Shown: piece after piece, positions 24,573 through 58,600 of the stretch
Position numbering within the stretch: position 1 is the first letter of the stretch
Layout: every line of letters begins with the position of its first letter
Assembly (NCBI RefSeq): GCF_024868665.1
Contig: NC_079895.1
Span: forward strand, 8,625,069 to 8,689,068
DNA from: Triplophysa rosa
Lineage: Eukaryota > Chordata > Actinopteri > Cypriniformes > Nemacheilidae
Length of the DNA stretch: 64,000 nt
Direction of reading: 5' to 3'
Made by a program: the position numbers and the translations under genes
Notes under the pieces: model-generated
What the model saw: the letters and a program-made list of their open reading frames with translations, nothing else
Database searches by the model: none
What the model was told of the DNA's origin: nothing

Positions 24573-24754
24573 ATGGCAGGGATATGGTTGAAGGCCTGGA
24601 CACTGTATCTCATAGTTGCGCTTGGTACTTCAGACCCATCACCTTTACCCCAAGAGAAATCCTATGAGTTTAGAAGGAATCTCTTGGGTTTGGATAAATG
24701 CAATGCCTGCATTGGAACTTCCATTTGCAAGAAGTTTTTCAAGGATGAAATCAG
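24573..24754 (+). CDS. dipk2b: dipk2b coding exon 1
   Basis: It encodes the signal peptide and the cysteine motif and ends KDEI plus two bases, before GTAAAC. Exon 2 completes the arginine codon. Confidence 0.93.
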
Positions 24755-27700
24755 GTAAACTAGTTTTTTATCTATTTCGGTACACAAATGCTTTTCAAAT
24801 ATCATTTTAGGAAATTATATATAGTTGCTATGTAAACTAACAAACTAACTCTTCCGGCTTCGCTACTGTTCAGACGCTGTACTTGTGCACCGTGCTTTGC
24901 GCTTCAGCTTTATCTTGTTTTAAAAAACAGCAGTTTTGCACAGTGCTCAGACTAAACAATTAGGCACTAAAAGTAAAGAATCTTGGAATTACTTCAAAAC
25001 TTTTGGAATACTCGGCAACCAGGAATTTTTGGGATAGTGGTCTACCAGCATACTGCCGACAGTTGACATTCTTAAGGATGACACAGCTGCCCACACTCAA
25101 ACAGGCGAAAAAATGCCTTCTTTTGGATGAACAGCCACCTCCTGCTCAAACTGCCACAAACTTCTACAAAAGATTGCAGTTCTCGAAACAAAGTTACTTG
25201 CGGTACTGCCGTCCCTGCCGGAACACACAGCTTTCACCATAAAGCCGGTGAGTTCTGTGAATCTAGTGCTTCTCAACAGATTATAGTGAGCTCAGACAAA
25301 CCTGCAGTACAGATGCAAACGAATGTAACTGAGGACACAAACCGATGGCATACACAGGGCGCAAGACCTAAAGGTGCTTGTAACATCAGACTGCCACGAT
25401 TTCACAAATTGCTGTAGCCTCATCTACCCCAGATATGGCTATAACTCGACTAGCCAATGTTGGTATTCTACCACACCATGTGCAGCTTGAAAATAGATTT
25501 GAGGCACTTATGAGGCCTCTTCTTCCTCCATCACCCATTAGCAGAGTGTGCCAGTCCACTCCTGAATGGCACACATACACCTGGCCTCACTGACCACAGG
25601 ATTTCACATCAGCAGTTGGATGGACACTTGGATAACACCGTTCAGCTGCAACAACCACTGCTCACGGTCACCACTTAGCCACAACAACCACTGCTCACGG
25701 TCACCACTCAGGCTGTATGCCCTGCCCAGTGACATCACATCAGTTGGACTGTGACAAAGAGTCAACACCCAAGGACGTTTCTGTTGATAACAACCTGCAG
25801 AGGCAAGATAACATACTTCAGCCTCCAGAAACACCAGACTCAGAGTCTCTCTCCCTCGACCAACTCTCTCCCTCTCTCCGAAAATGGAGGAACTGGTGTT
25901 TGCTGGAACAAAGCGCTCCCACTCTATTGTCGCGAGTCCACACGTTTAAACTAAAAAACTACGGGCCCCACAACCACCAAAGCCTCTGGGTCCAGCTCGC
26001 CCCTCCTTCTGAAAGAGCTCTCGGCCTCTGCCACAAAGCAAGGGATCACACCAACCCCCATCTGCTACAGGTGAACAACACAAGACTGATAAATGACATG
26101 CATTGGGTCCCCGCTTTGATAGCAGCAACAACCAGAAATGTTTATAGAACAAGTGGGAACCCAATGTTCCTTTAGCTTTCCCTATAGCTGTCCTGATATG
26201 TAAGAAAAAACTAAGGCCCTTTCCAGTCGTATGGCAAACCTATCTTAACTACTGCCTATATTAGACGTCACTCTGAGAATGACAGTTACTGTTAAATTAG
26301 CACTTTTGAACATCCTTTTTGGTTAACGACCTCATCACCAGTAACAACCTGGACTTCATGTTTCTAAATGAAACTTGGTTAGATGACAGCAGTAGTGCTA
26401 CAATCCTCAATGAATCGGCCCGGTTGTGGCTATAGAAGGGATACAGCTACGGCTGGAATTGATGCAAAATCTCGCCATTAAAATGACAATAAATTACATT
26501 AGCTAACACCTACACCTACCCCAACCCTAAACCTAACCTTACAATAATAAAAAACTGTAACTAACTGTTATTCAACGTGACAAAAATTATGCGGTATTGA
26601 AGTGCGCATGCCCATTGGAGGTAGTTGTATCCCTTCTCCCAAACTTTACTTCTATAAATGTCTGCAGAGCTATTAGGAGAGGTGGAGGAATAGCTTCTCT
26701 ATTTAAAGATCTCTTTCAATGCAAACAAGTGTTACTTGGTGATTACCCATCCTTTGAATACTTGAGCATTGCCTTAACCCCTTCTAATGCACAACGTGGG
26801 TCTAAAATGACCCGTATTCATTTTCCATGTTTTTTCATGCATGGCTGGGTGGTTTTTTTGTTTCATCTTTTGAAATTAAATGAATTCAGTATTTATTATT
26901 CCATGATCTATGAAATCCATGATTCATGAATATTGTGAACATTTTTATTTGAATTTTTTCCCAAGATTTTCTACATCAAGTTTACACAAAAATGACAAAA
27001 ATGACCCATCAATACAATAATGATAAAGACAACATTTTGTTCAAATATTCATTTTAGTTATTTAGACCAACACATTTAACACTTGAAATATATTTATTTG
27101 CTTGTTTTCACACATGACCTTGTGTGAATGACCTTATCTTCCTCATCCTGTTCATCACGCAACACTCATTTCAGCATTTAATCTAGAATGACTGGGATCA
27201 GCCATAATAACACTCTGGATAAATAAAAATATTTTCAAGCGCACATCAAACAGTTGGTCAAGTATAGTACTGTTAGACAGAAACCTTTTTTCAGGAACAC
27301 TGATAGACATAAAAGGTGATCAATAGCATTGATTTATGACAAAAATAAAAATAAAGAAATATGGAGAGACAACACTGTAAAAAATACAACTTCAAATTGT
27401 TCACCCAACAAAGGTAACTAAGTAATTTGAACAAAGTTTTTTAGTAGAAGAGGAAGAATGTATTATTTTGAGTATGCTGAACAAAATTAGTCTTAATGTG
27501 GTACCAACAAAGATTCTTTTGTTGACTGTACTTAGATATCTAAGTGATTGTCCAAAGCGCGTCAAGAAGTTTGACCAACTTGCCAAACTGTGTAATCTCA
27601 AAAAACAATTCTAGTGTTTGAAAGTTCCCAGCATGCATTGCAGAATTTTCAATTCGCTGGTTAAAATTATTAAAATGATTGCTATTTTAGTGTTTGCTGG

Positions 27701-30700
27701 CTATATTTTTTGTTTATGTTGTCATTGTAAGTTACCTTTGGTATTTAGAGTTCCTTTTTAACTATGATGTTTAATGATGTTTGATGATTGTTTCCATGAT
27801 TGAGGCTCATGTGCTCAGTGTTGAGCTCTGAAGTAAATGACGCAGAGAGTCCACTAAATGTTTAAAACACAAACAGCTTAATCAGTTACATAAGCATAGT
27901 GTGTATATAACATATCTATTAAGTAGAATTGAGTATTAAGAGTGTGTAAATAATAATAAAACAATTATATATTAATTTTATATAAAACATAATCTTTTGA
28001 GTTGGGCCAACTAAGTCCATAGTTGAGTGAACTCAGAAACTTGATTGTTGCATTTTTATTTTAAGTTGGTTCAACTATTTATTTCAATTGACAGTCATGT
28101 GACATTACTCAGATAATTCAGTTAGGTGAAATACTTGGCCAAAAGTTGAGTAAACTCAAAAAAGCTGTGCAGCGAGTTGCCTTGAAATTTTAAGTTAAGT
28201 CAACTTTTCATTTTTTACAGTGAAGGTTTCTGCCCAAAAGCAACAATATATACTTGTTCTATTCTATTTAGTTGATCTAACATTCGCTAGCTACAATAGA
28301 ATATGTCAACAGCAAGCTTTGTATTTGGATCTCTTTCTCCTTTAGTAATAGATTTCAAGGTCAAGGAAACATTCAAATATGATTTCTAGTTATCTTTCAG
28401 AATATATCAAATATTTTCTGTGGTTAAAAAACATGCATTCAAATGCAAGTGTGTGGCAGGTGAGGCGAATATATGCAAATATCAAAGGTTCCTATATCGG
28501 TAATTTTAGACCCATTCTTGTAAAATTGATGTAAAAATACAAAAACTGTAGGTAAGAAAAGGAAAGTCAGAAAGGAGCTCAGCCTTGATTGAAATAACGT
28601 AAGAAATGAATGCGGGTCATTTTAGACCCATGTTGTGCATTAGAAGGTTAGTGTTACAAAAACTATTTTTATTCAAAAAGTAAGAAAGGAAAAATGAAAA
28701 TAACGATTTGTGATTATCAAAAACAAGTTAATTGAGGAATACCTGGAATACTAAATTATAAAATTAATTTCTTGAAAAGATATAGACAATAAAAACTCTG
28801 TCGGGTCATTTTAGACCCATGTTGTGCATCAAAGGGTTGAAAGGTGCACCACGCATTCCCTTTACAATTATTTACAGACCTCCCAAATACTCCTCAGTCT
28901 TTGTTGATGACTTTTCAGAACTGCTGCTATTTCTTCTGAAGTTGACTGCTTTGTTATTACTGGAGATTTTAATATTCTTATGCATTATGTTTTTTATTTT
29001 TCCTTTGACAATCATTTTATGTAAAGCACTTTGAATAACCTTGTGTATGAAATGTGCTATATAAATAAACTTGCCTTGCCTAAACATATACATTTTCACT
29101 TTTCAGGAAATGGAAAAAAGTGTACTTTTTAAATTGTTAAATACTGTGTTGTCAAAGTTGACAAGCACTTGATAATACTTGTTATTGGTTAGATATTTGC
29201 AAAATCCAGTAACAAACAAAAAGGGTGAGTATAATAATGACTTATGGCAAAACAATAAAAATCACGAAATATGCAGATACAAGGTTTCAGAAGGACAGCA
29301 GCGATATGCAACTATGTGGGAAATGAAAAAACACATATTTCTTTCAATAATTAAATACTGTGTTATCAAAAGCTTTATCCGTAGCTTTTTGCTTAATAAT
29401 TTGCAGAACTCATAGACATACTGTACATGATGGGTGACTATTAGGTATTTATGAAAAAACTAAAAATCATGAAAATGGAGATATGAGGTTTCAGTCCGAC
29501 AGCAACAGATAAAATCAAAGAATAGTACATAGGAAAAATAAACATAACTTACTTTTTCTTTTTCACTACAAGTTCTTGTATGTCTATATGAGACTATTGA
29601 TACATGAAAGACCAGTGCCTGCTATTCTAAAATAAGAAATGTCATTTTTCATATCCTTTTCATATCTATCTAAAAATGTTTAACCTACAAAATGTTATCG
29701 TTGATCTCAATGATCATAAGTAGTGATTTTAAAAAACAAAAGCAAACAAGAACACTGTTTTATTGTACCGCAGGTTTGAAGGATGGCTGACAGCGCAGTC
29801 TAATCTCTCTGTAGCAGACGTGCAGTCAAACGAGGGAAACTACACAGACATCACAGCAGGCTGGAGGTCAGTTGTGCTGTCCCGCTTGATGTCTCCTCAC
29901 CTGCACGAGATTTCAGACAATAGCATCTGCAGCTCAGCAGGCAAAGGGAAATCCTGTAGCATTGAAACCGTCCTCAGGGCCACTCCACGCTTCCAAAGTT
30001 GGGTCCGTTCCAACCTGCTGCTCCCCAACATGGTGAAGGTCTGCATTTGGTCTCTATATTCTGACATTTTCAAAGCTTTCAAGACTGAAGTGGCTTAGAT
30101 TTAAAGATCTGAATTGAAATTGTGGCACGTTTTTTTGTAGCTCAGAGGTTAGAGCATGGCGCTAGCAACGCCAAGGTCATGGGTTCGATCCCAGGGATTA
30201 CTCATACAATAGAAACTAATGTATAGTGTAATGCAATATAAGTCGCTTTGGATGAAAGCGTCTGCCAAATGCATAAATGTACATTTCTAATTCTAATTGT
30301 TTGCACCCTTAATTCTCACTAGTTTTTTAGGTTTTATACATGCACCTCTGTCACATGTGAATGCCTGTAATGATTCATCATCCTGTATTATTCATCAAAA
30401 CCCTCCTCAAGGGTCTGGCCGCCCCAATGCTGCGCTGCCCGTCTCAAAGGCTGCTGGACCGTATTGTGCGACGCTACTTTGAAGTGATTGACGTGGGCAG
30501 CGTGCAGATGAAGCACTTCACTGAAAAGGACAAACTCAGACTTCTTTATACCCTGGCTGTCAATCAACACGCCCTCATACCGCAGGTATAATGACAATTA
30601 TTAATACAGAATCGCAGTCACGAAGCATTCAGAAATTGCAATATTATTGTTCCCACATACAGGAATTGGGACCACAAAGTCTATATCAAGAATATCTAAA

Positions 30701-31615
30701 CGCACACTTGTGCTCCCTTGCTTTTCTGTTTCTCTCCCTTAACTTTGACCTCTCGTCTACAGATGTTTCCAGGCACTGAGGGCTGGCCCTTCCTGCGCTA
30801 TCACGGCTCCTGTGGAAGGGTGATGGTGTGGGCAGGAAGCACACCCATCAGGAGACTGTTTTCCTCTTCGTTGGAGCGCCGTGCTGATGTAGCATATCAG
30901 CTCCTCCACGTCACACAGAGTCTAAGCTCTAATAGCCTCCAGTTCAACCTCTTCTACACCAATGTCTCAGAGGATACGTTCGGCACCTTGGATGACAGCA
31001 GGGTCTTCATTGTCGACAGTAGTACCATAGGGATCATTGACTTAAAGGAAGGTTAGTTTTGGACGAGTCAATGAATGCTGAATGCTTATCAGTGAAGCAA
31101 TGAGAAATAAAAACAAATTGTGTTTGGTTACAGTATAAGCAATTTGTTTCTTTTACTTACCCAAATGTAAATTCACTAGACAAGGTGGCCTATAATGTTT
31201 TTTTTTAATAATGTAGAAGTCACTATTAGTAATATTTTAAAAGGCCCCAATTGCACTCCATCCTGCAGGATATCCTCCTAATGAAGGCTTACAGACTGAA
31301 CACACCGATGTCTTCTCCGGTCTCAGTGGATTTTGTGAACAACCTCTCCCCTGCGAAACTGTCCGAGGAGCACAAAGTTTTATCCTTCTTTGTCAACATG
31401 TGCTCCATAAGCTGCTTGGTCCTAATGATGTACAGTCTGGTCGGCTTCCCAAAACAGCACTCCGTGAGCTCAGGATCTGCGCTGACCAAACTCAGTCCGA
31501 CCAGAGAATAACCAGTGCCGTCCAAACCCTGAAAGATATTCTACAGTCTCTAAGACCATGCAGTTCTCTCTATGGATACAGGTACCCTGAATGCCTCTAC
31601 AGTGCCAAATTCTAG
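24573..31615 (+). CDS. dipk2b: dipk2b (CXorf36-like), divergent protein kinase domain protein 2B, complete, 5 exons
   Basis: Coding exons are 24573-24754, 29774-30038, 30412-30585, 30763-31051 and 31269-31615. All introns are GT-AG, the phases join cleanly, and they encode 418 residues (the human protein is about 430). Residues 1-20 form a hydrophobic signal peptide (LKAWTLYLIVALG). A conserved cysteine segment follows (DKCNACIGTSICKKFF, residues 41-56), then the FAM69/DIPK kinase-like body (LLRCPSQRLLDR, DKLRLLYTLAVN, FPGTEGWP). The family is secretory-pathway and kinase-like; catalysis by this member is not established. The methionine at 24573 is chosen because it starts the signal peptide; the frame is open upstream to 24408. 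The gene converges on kdm6a. Intron 1 (5 kb) is filled with a LINE and DNA transposons. Confidence 0.95.
25649..25708 (+). repeat. 33-bp tandem duplication
   Basis: CAACAACCACTGCTCACGG followed by TCACCACT occurs at 25649 and again at 25682, inside the probable LINE 5' region. Confidence 0.85.
26434..26637. mobile_element. Small inverted-repeat element in the LINE
   Basis: AGAAGGGATACAGCTAC at 26434-26450 is inverted as GTAGTTGTATCCCTTCT at 26621-26637 (one mismatch in 17). LINE endonuclease coding is interrupted between ESA and NFTSINVC. The interior contains CCTACCCCAACCCTAAACC, which resembles telomere repeat only by chance. Confidence 0.7.
26778..28836. mobile_element. piggyBac-like TTAA-target element (non-autonomous, composite)
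   Basis: The left end CCCCTTCTAATGCACAACGTGG is inverted at the right as CATGTTGTGCATCAAAGGG, with GGGTCATTTTAGACCC subterminal on both sides. The flanks are TTAA (26774-26777) and TTGA (28837-28840). Removing the element rejoins LINE coding as YLSIALKGAPRIPF, which confirms the boundaries. A second right-end-like repeat at 28613-28648 suggests a tandem end. It contains another miniature at 27373-28222. No transposase is present. Confidence 0.8.
27373..28222. mobile_element. Miniature element with CACTGTAAAAAAT ends
   Basis: The 13-bp terminal inverted repeats are exact (27373-27385 and 28210-28222). Its interior is AT-rich and matches 38330-38993 (AACAAAGATTVTTTTGTTGACT). No target duplication is clear. 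It is nested in the TTAA-target element. Confidence 0.75.
29774..30038 (+). CDS. dipk2b: dipk2b coding exon 2
   Basis: The acceptor is CCGCAG. The first base completes the split codon, then FEGWLTAQSNLSV follows, ending at LLPNMVK before GTCTGC. An alternative donor, GTGAAG, lies six bases upstream and would drop two residues; 30038 is preferred because homologues have residues at this point. Confidence 0.9.
30131..30281 (+). repeat. tRNA-Ala-derived SINE in dipk2b intron 2
   Basis: GTAGCTCAGAGGTTAGAGCATGG and GGTCATGGGTTCGATCCC are tRNA A and B boxes. The anticodon-like loop within GGCGCTAGCAACGCC reads AGC (Ala). The acceptor stem does not close, and the tail AAGTCGCTTTGGATGAAAGC followed by TCTGCCAAATG is the fish SINE tail. 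It is therefore a SINE, not a tRNA gene. Confidence 0.88.
30412..30585 (+). CDS. dipk2b: dipk2b coding exon 3
   Basis: It has 58 whole codons, from GLAAPMLRCPSQRLLDR to HALIPQ. The acceptor is CTCAAG, an unusual purine before AG, and the donor is GTATAA. Confidence 0.93.
30763..31051 (+). CDS. dipk2b: dipk2b coding exon 4
   Basis: The acceptor is CTACAG. It starts MFPGTEGWPFLRYHGSCGR and ends IDLKE plus one base, before GTTAGT. Confidence 0.94.
31269..31615 (+). CDS. dipk2b: dipk2b coding exon 5 with stop
   Basis: The acceptor is CTGCAG. In the spliced frame it reads GYPPNEGLQT... with conserved cysteines to CLYSAKF and a TAG stop at 31613-31615. Other frames here are also open, so the exon is easily missed if phase is ignored. 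Confidence 0.92.
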
Positions 31616-32739
31616 ACCACCACAACTAAAGACTCATAACTGTAAGGTGATGGTTAGAGATTCGTGAGCAGCACATCAGAGGTGCCACTGAAGTGGACAA
31701 AAAAAGGATTTTATCAGTGCGCATCTGATAAATGGCATATCGCATTAGTAGTTTCTATTAAGTACAGGCAGTAAACATGCACGAACACAACACAAAACAA
31801 AGTGACTGTTCTTTTGAATTATAATTCACATCTGAGACAAGAACTTGCATCACAAAAGGAGGATATTTTAATTACAAAGACACCTGTGATTAATAACCCA
31901 TAAACCATATCAACCTTTACGTTTCTGTACAATGCTTGCAAAGCAATTTTATTCTCGTATAGAAAATGTAAAAAGAGAAATGTTCAAAATGACATTACTC
32001 CATAAAATTTAATGGCAGGAACTCTGGAAAAAATAACAGCATTCCATCAACAAATATCTTCAAGCAATAAATATTTATAAATAGTGTGAATTTACAACAA
32101 GATTAGAAAAAAACACAAATTAAAGTGTATTCCTCAGTCTATGTGCAACCCATTTTTCTTGGTGACTTGGCTACCCCACCCCTAACTTTTTCCTTAAGAA
32201 AAAGACCTATTAGAAAAACAAAACGCAAAAAAATAATTCACATTACAATTATCCTCTTACTTTTTGTTACCTTAAGACGTTTCTAACAAAAAAGCCCAGC
32301 TACGGTAGTACTTTAAAGGAAATGAGATTGAAACAAATATTCATGTATCAGCCCGTAGATGAAGTCCAATAGAACAAAAAGTAAAGGAACAGAAAAAAGG
32401 AACTAAAGAATCAGTAGTTTTTGAGTGATTTTGCCATTTGTGGTATATACACAAAATTAGTTTTCCTCAGCAATTAATCCATTTGTTATAGATTGTGTTT
32501 CAAAGAGAAGTGGTGCTGAACAAGCTCAAACAGTCCTGAAGATGAAGACGATCCCACTTCATTCCAGTGGGCCGACACTCCATACTTGGCAAGGTTGCAT
32601 AGACAAACAGCTCCGAACCAGCGGCCTTGTGGGCTTTGCTACAGAAACCAGTGATGTGGAACTGGGTCAGATTTCCTGAATATCAGAAAGGGATGTGTTG
32701 TGTTCCAGGGTGTTATCCGAAGAACCGTTAATGTTAACG
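31616..32739. other. Convergent 3' untranslated regions of dipk2b (+) and kdm6a (-)
   Basis: This is the only DNA between the two stop codons. A + strand AATAAA is at 32066-32071 and a minus-strand AATAAA is at 31953-31948. If both are used, the transcripts overlap tail to tail by roughly 150 bases. Polyadenylation sites are predicted, not shown. Confidence 0.5.
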
Positions 32740-54530
<21,791 letters not shown>

Positions 54531-54668
54531 CTGTGGAAGACAGAACGGCAAAAGAAATCTTAACTGAGAGACACCTTAAAAAAACACATATAATATTCAT
54601 AATTATAATATGATAATTAAACAATTATCAAAAAACGAATTTGGCATTAAAATCTGTCAAATGAACCT

Positions 54669-54887
54669 AGGGCCGGGTTTCACAGACCAGGCTTAAGGCT
54701 AGTCCCAGACTAAAATGAATGTGTGACCGGTCTTGTGTGACCGGTGTGAATATAACTTGCCCAGAAATATCTTTGTCTCAATAATGTATTCTTCTGAGGC
54801 ATTTTTATAAAAGCGACATAAATATCTTAATTCAACAAAGGCATAGTCCTGGCTTAAGCTAAGCCGTGTCTATGAAACTGGGCCCTA
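54669..54887. mobile_element. Miniature inverted-repeat element
   Basis: AGGGCCGGGTTTCACAGACCAGGCTTAAG at the left is matched by inverted GCTTAAGCTAAGCCGTGTCTATGAAACTGGGCCCT at the right. The target duplication is not clear. It lies in a kdm6a 5' intron. Confidence 0.72.
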
Positions 54888-55478
54888 ATGATTTAAATAT
54901 TAGGTAACAAGAAACAACACCACTTGATGCTTAGAGCTTGAAGAAAACTGCAAGTAGCAAAAGCATCACTGCCATGGAAACGCTTGTGAATCACTGGTGC
55001 TGCATGGTAAACTCCGTAGTAACATGGCTGTATTAGTGAATGGGCGTACATGATGATAAATACAAAGAGCGCCGTATGCACGTACACAACAGACTAACAT
55101 GATCTTGCCTCTTTGACAGATAGATTGCAACACCTGGCCTGCTCACAGCAGTGGGTACTGCTTGCTTAAACTGCCCATCCGGTCGCCAATGGTTGCGACT
55201 GCTCGTGTCGCCGGAGGTCGCCAGCTCTCCATTGAAATGAATGGGATCATGTCGCTTTGTCGCTTGTAACCTGAACGCAGCTTTAGAGTCGAACAAGTAC
55301 AAAAATAGCCTATACTATTAAAAGATCTGCTTGTAGAAGCCAGCGCACTGAAACGTTTGGTTTACCTGTGAGCATTTGCGGCGTCAGAACAAATCGTGAA
55401 TGTTGCGGACGAAAACAGGACACATTGTGAATGATGCGTGCGGAAGCAGGACAAGATAACATATATTACTGCCAGGAG

Positions 55479-56195
55479 TAGGCATGGGTACCGAAACCCG
55501 GTATTAAACGGGACCCGGGGAAAAATTATGAAAGACCGGAACATCGATAAGCTCCGCCCTTATTGGTTCTGCTTTCAAACAAATTTGACCAAACATGACA
55601 TGTGAAACGATCATGCAGCAAACACAGTACAGACCTTGCGGCATGGGAGTAAATTTCCAAACAAAAGCGCCTTTGCCTGTCAGTAACTTGTACTTCAGAT
55701 GGGAGCGGGTGGTCTGACAGTAGCTTCGCTGCTCCCGACATACTTTGACATCATACAGTGGTGGCGTGCACACAGTTCCCTGAACTAAACAACTTGTCAA
55801 GGTATGTTCTGTGCATCCCGGCCACGAGTGCACCTTCTGAGAGAACAGTCAGCTTTTGTGGGCGGAGTTTGGGGGTGAGACATGAACTGAAATGGTTGTC
55901 AGTCAGCATCAGTCATAATTGCTTGCATTTATTCTTATTTGTTTACACCATGTTGCACTGTAGCCTTACATTGTAATGTACATTACATTCTTTCATCAGT
56001 CAGCCTAATATAGGCTATTCAAGAAGGGAGAGGGCTCAATTTTAATTTACTTGTTTTGCTCAATTTTAAGTAATATTGTTATATTATATTTCACGAAAAG
56101 CAAGACAAAATATGAAAAAGCACATTTTGACCATTCAGTTTATGCAATAGTGAAATAAAAGAAATGCAAAAAACTGTGTTCGGCCTTCTGTGTTT
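55479..56195 (+). mobile_element. hAT transposon fragment with dimerisation-domain relic
   Basis: It begins TAGGCATGGGTACCGAAACCC. The + frame at 55758-55976 reads FPELNNLSRYVLCIPATSAP then SERTVSF, the signature of the C-terminal hATC dimerisation domain. The right terminal repeat is absent. The interior is shared, in inverted orientation, with 60755-61767. Confidence 0.75.
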
Positions 56196-58600
56196 TCCAT
56201 TCTTTTACTATACAATAATTATATATTTGTCCACATACTATAGTATACTTTTATATTATTTACTATGGTAAACTGCAGTAAAATTTCTCCTTTGCACATA
56301 CAATAGTGTTTTTTAACCTTACTATAGTAAATGTTAGTAAATATAAGTACACTTTAGTGTTTATATAGTTTAGTAAATTGTAGTATTGTAGTAGTAAATT
56401 GATATAGTAAATGTTATAATACAATAGAGTGTATTTAATCTGGATGTTCAAGTTAAACAGTGTGTGTCTCTGGAGATTGAGTTCAAGTGTTCATGTCCTC
56501 AGAGTGAGATGCAGACAAAGGCACGAGCGTCACGCGCGTGTAGTAATCCGTTAAACTGTGCAGCTCATTCACATTCACGCAGAACAAGCAGATGACATAT
56601 TTAAAAAGCCGGATCACGCCTCTGCTATTCCTTCCCTGTTTCCACATCGCGGAAATCACAGGGCTCTAAATATGATCTTAGTGCAGGAGAAAAACAAGTT
56701 GTAAACATAAAAACAACTAAAATAGCTGTGCACCATTGATTTACATAACACACAAACAAGCACAGCGACAAACACACCTCACACAAACAAGCGGCTCTGT
56801 CTAAATCACATGCAAAACTGTATCGCACGCATGCTACATTAGTAAATTTATTCTTCGCACAGACAGATTTTTTCGTAGCATGTGCGACATATTTCAAAAG
56901 AAAAACAGGCTGCACTGGCTGAGATGAGGGACGGTCAACAACAACTTTTAAAATATGCACTCGGTTTGCAAATACCAACTTTGCCTTCAAAGCAATGCAG
57001 ATGAAAAATATATAAATGCTAAAATATGAAACTAACAACAAGACACAAGCCAAATTAAAACCAACATTATTTAACAAGATTCTTTCAGTCCGAACCACAA
57101 ATGTGTAAACTTTTTTATGAACTATAAATAAAACGTGTTATTACAATATGGAAAATCACAACAAATTAATATTTACCTTTCAACCTATCTGGACTTAAGG
57201 AGCATGGAACTATTCGTTTCACAAAAGAGGGACCATTCACAATACTGACTTAGTGGGTGAGTAAGTGAAAGTGAGCAAAAATGTGAAGCCGGGTTATCTC
57301 AGAGGTAGATTACATCATCAGCTTCACACATGCAGGAAGCTGCAACTGTGCCCTGTATTCTAACTCAGAAGTTCAGTGTGAATTGAGTGTAGCGACTTGA
57401 ATTACAGGACAAACCATGACAAAGATGTTCTTTATAATAAGTAACTAATTAAATGACCTGAAGGTCATATTTGGGACATTTACATTTAGTCATTTAACAG
57501 ACGCTTTTATCCAAAGTGACTTACAAATGAATCTGAACATCTGAACCATTCTGTGTTGAACAACTTGCTTTCTAACCCATAACACCTGAGGAATGCCTAT
57601 GGAAGTCTATAGCCTTTTCACAAAGAGAACCATGGAAAATATACGGAAAATGTGTCCAGGAATTTGTCCCGGGATCGTTAGATTTTGTTCATTCTCACTG
57701 CCAGTGATTTTCTGGAATCTGTGCGTGCGTTCACACACATCCCGTGAAGATCCCGTAAAGACACTTGACTTAATATACCGCAATGTAATGTTAAGTGCTT
57801 TTTTTGTGAAAATAGGGTTGATCACGGTGAAAGATATTTCCTTGCAGTGTTTTTAGGTGGCTAACTAGCACAATTTGTTATTATTATAGCCTTCCTTTAT
57901 TTAGTGCCAAATAGGCCTAAATATCTCTCTTCTTTGGTTATTATTCTGCATATATTATTGCCTTTTACAAATGACAAAGACGTCAATTTTTAAACAACTT
58001 TTTTTATTTATATTTTTTATTGGTAAATGCAGAACAATGAAGAGGAATGAGAAACAAGAACGCAAGGTAGGCTATAGCCCAACGAGATTAAGCTAAATAT
58101 AAAATGTCATATGAAAACACAAAAGCAAATTGTTCAGGTTTGTTCAGCCTTAATGAAAAAATATAACGGAATGCTGTGAAGTAAAAATTTTCTGGGATCA
58201 GCGGTCTGTGTGAATGGGGTTCTAGAGGGCACACACCAGAAAAGACATTAAAATACACATTATCAGCCTTGCCTGCGCAGTTATACACAATCTTTTAACT
58301 TCATTAATGAAAATCAACGATTCTCGTGTCTATTAACTTACACCTCCAACTAAAATCATAACGCTTCAATGTGTGCTGGTGCTGCCGCAGAAGCAGAGAA
58401 AGAATTATCATCATTAGGTATGTAACGACGTCACAAACAGTCTTTTCAACCACACACTATCATTATTTCTGTGTCCAATGATCACAGAAGTACTGGGATT
58501 AAAGCAGAGTGTTGCCAACTCACACGCACGAGAGGCGTTTACAAGCTCTCACTCTGCCCAAATTAATATCACACTAAATAACAGACCAACATATAAAGTA
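56196..58600. other. kdm6a 5' intron, no exon recognised
   Basis: An antisense copy of the fish SINE tail (ATTTAACAGACGCTTTTATCCAAAGTGACTTAC) is at about 57487-57528. A 157-codon minus frame (56625-57098) has no family signature and is hydrophobic by chance AT content. Confidence 0.5.

Larger units (their letters stand above)
24960..29085 (+). mobile_element. Decayed L2-like LINE in dipk2b intron 1, interrupted by other elements
   Basis: Endonuclease pieces survive on the + strand. They are FLNETWLDD near 26370-26396, RGGGIASLFKDL at about 26680-26712, PFTIIYRPPKYSS near 28860-28895 and TGDFNI at 28959-28976. The frame shifts between pieces. The 3' tail TGTGCTATATAAATAAACTTGCCTTGCC ends near 29080, typical of fish L2. 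Reverse transcriptase is absent, so the copy is internally deleted. The extent of the 5' part (24960-26290) is uncertain. Confidence 0.75.

Noticed and set aside
26505..26540. Interstitial telomere repeat
   Set aside because: CCTACCCCAACCCTAAACCTAACC is irregular and lies within a small inverted-repeat element; there are no tandem TTAGGG units.
30131..30205. Possible tRNA-Ala(AGC) gene
   Set aside because: A and B boxes and the anticodon loop are present, but the acceptor arm does not pair and a SINE tail follows; it is a tRNA-derived SINE.
56625..57098. 157-codon minus frame as a kdm6a 5' exon or a membrane protein
   Set aside because: It has no similarity to the expected UTX N-terminal exons (…YNAFQW) and no suitable splice sites; hydrophobicity reflects AT-rich composition.
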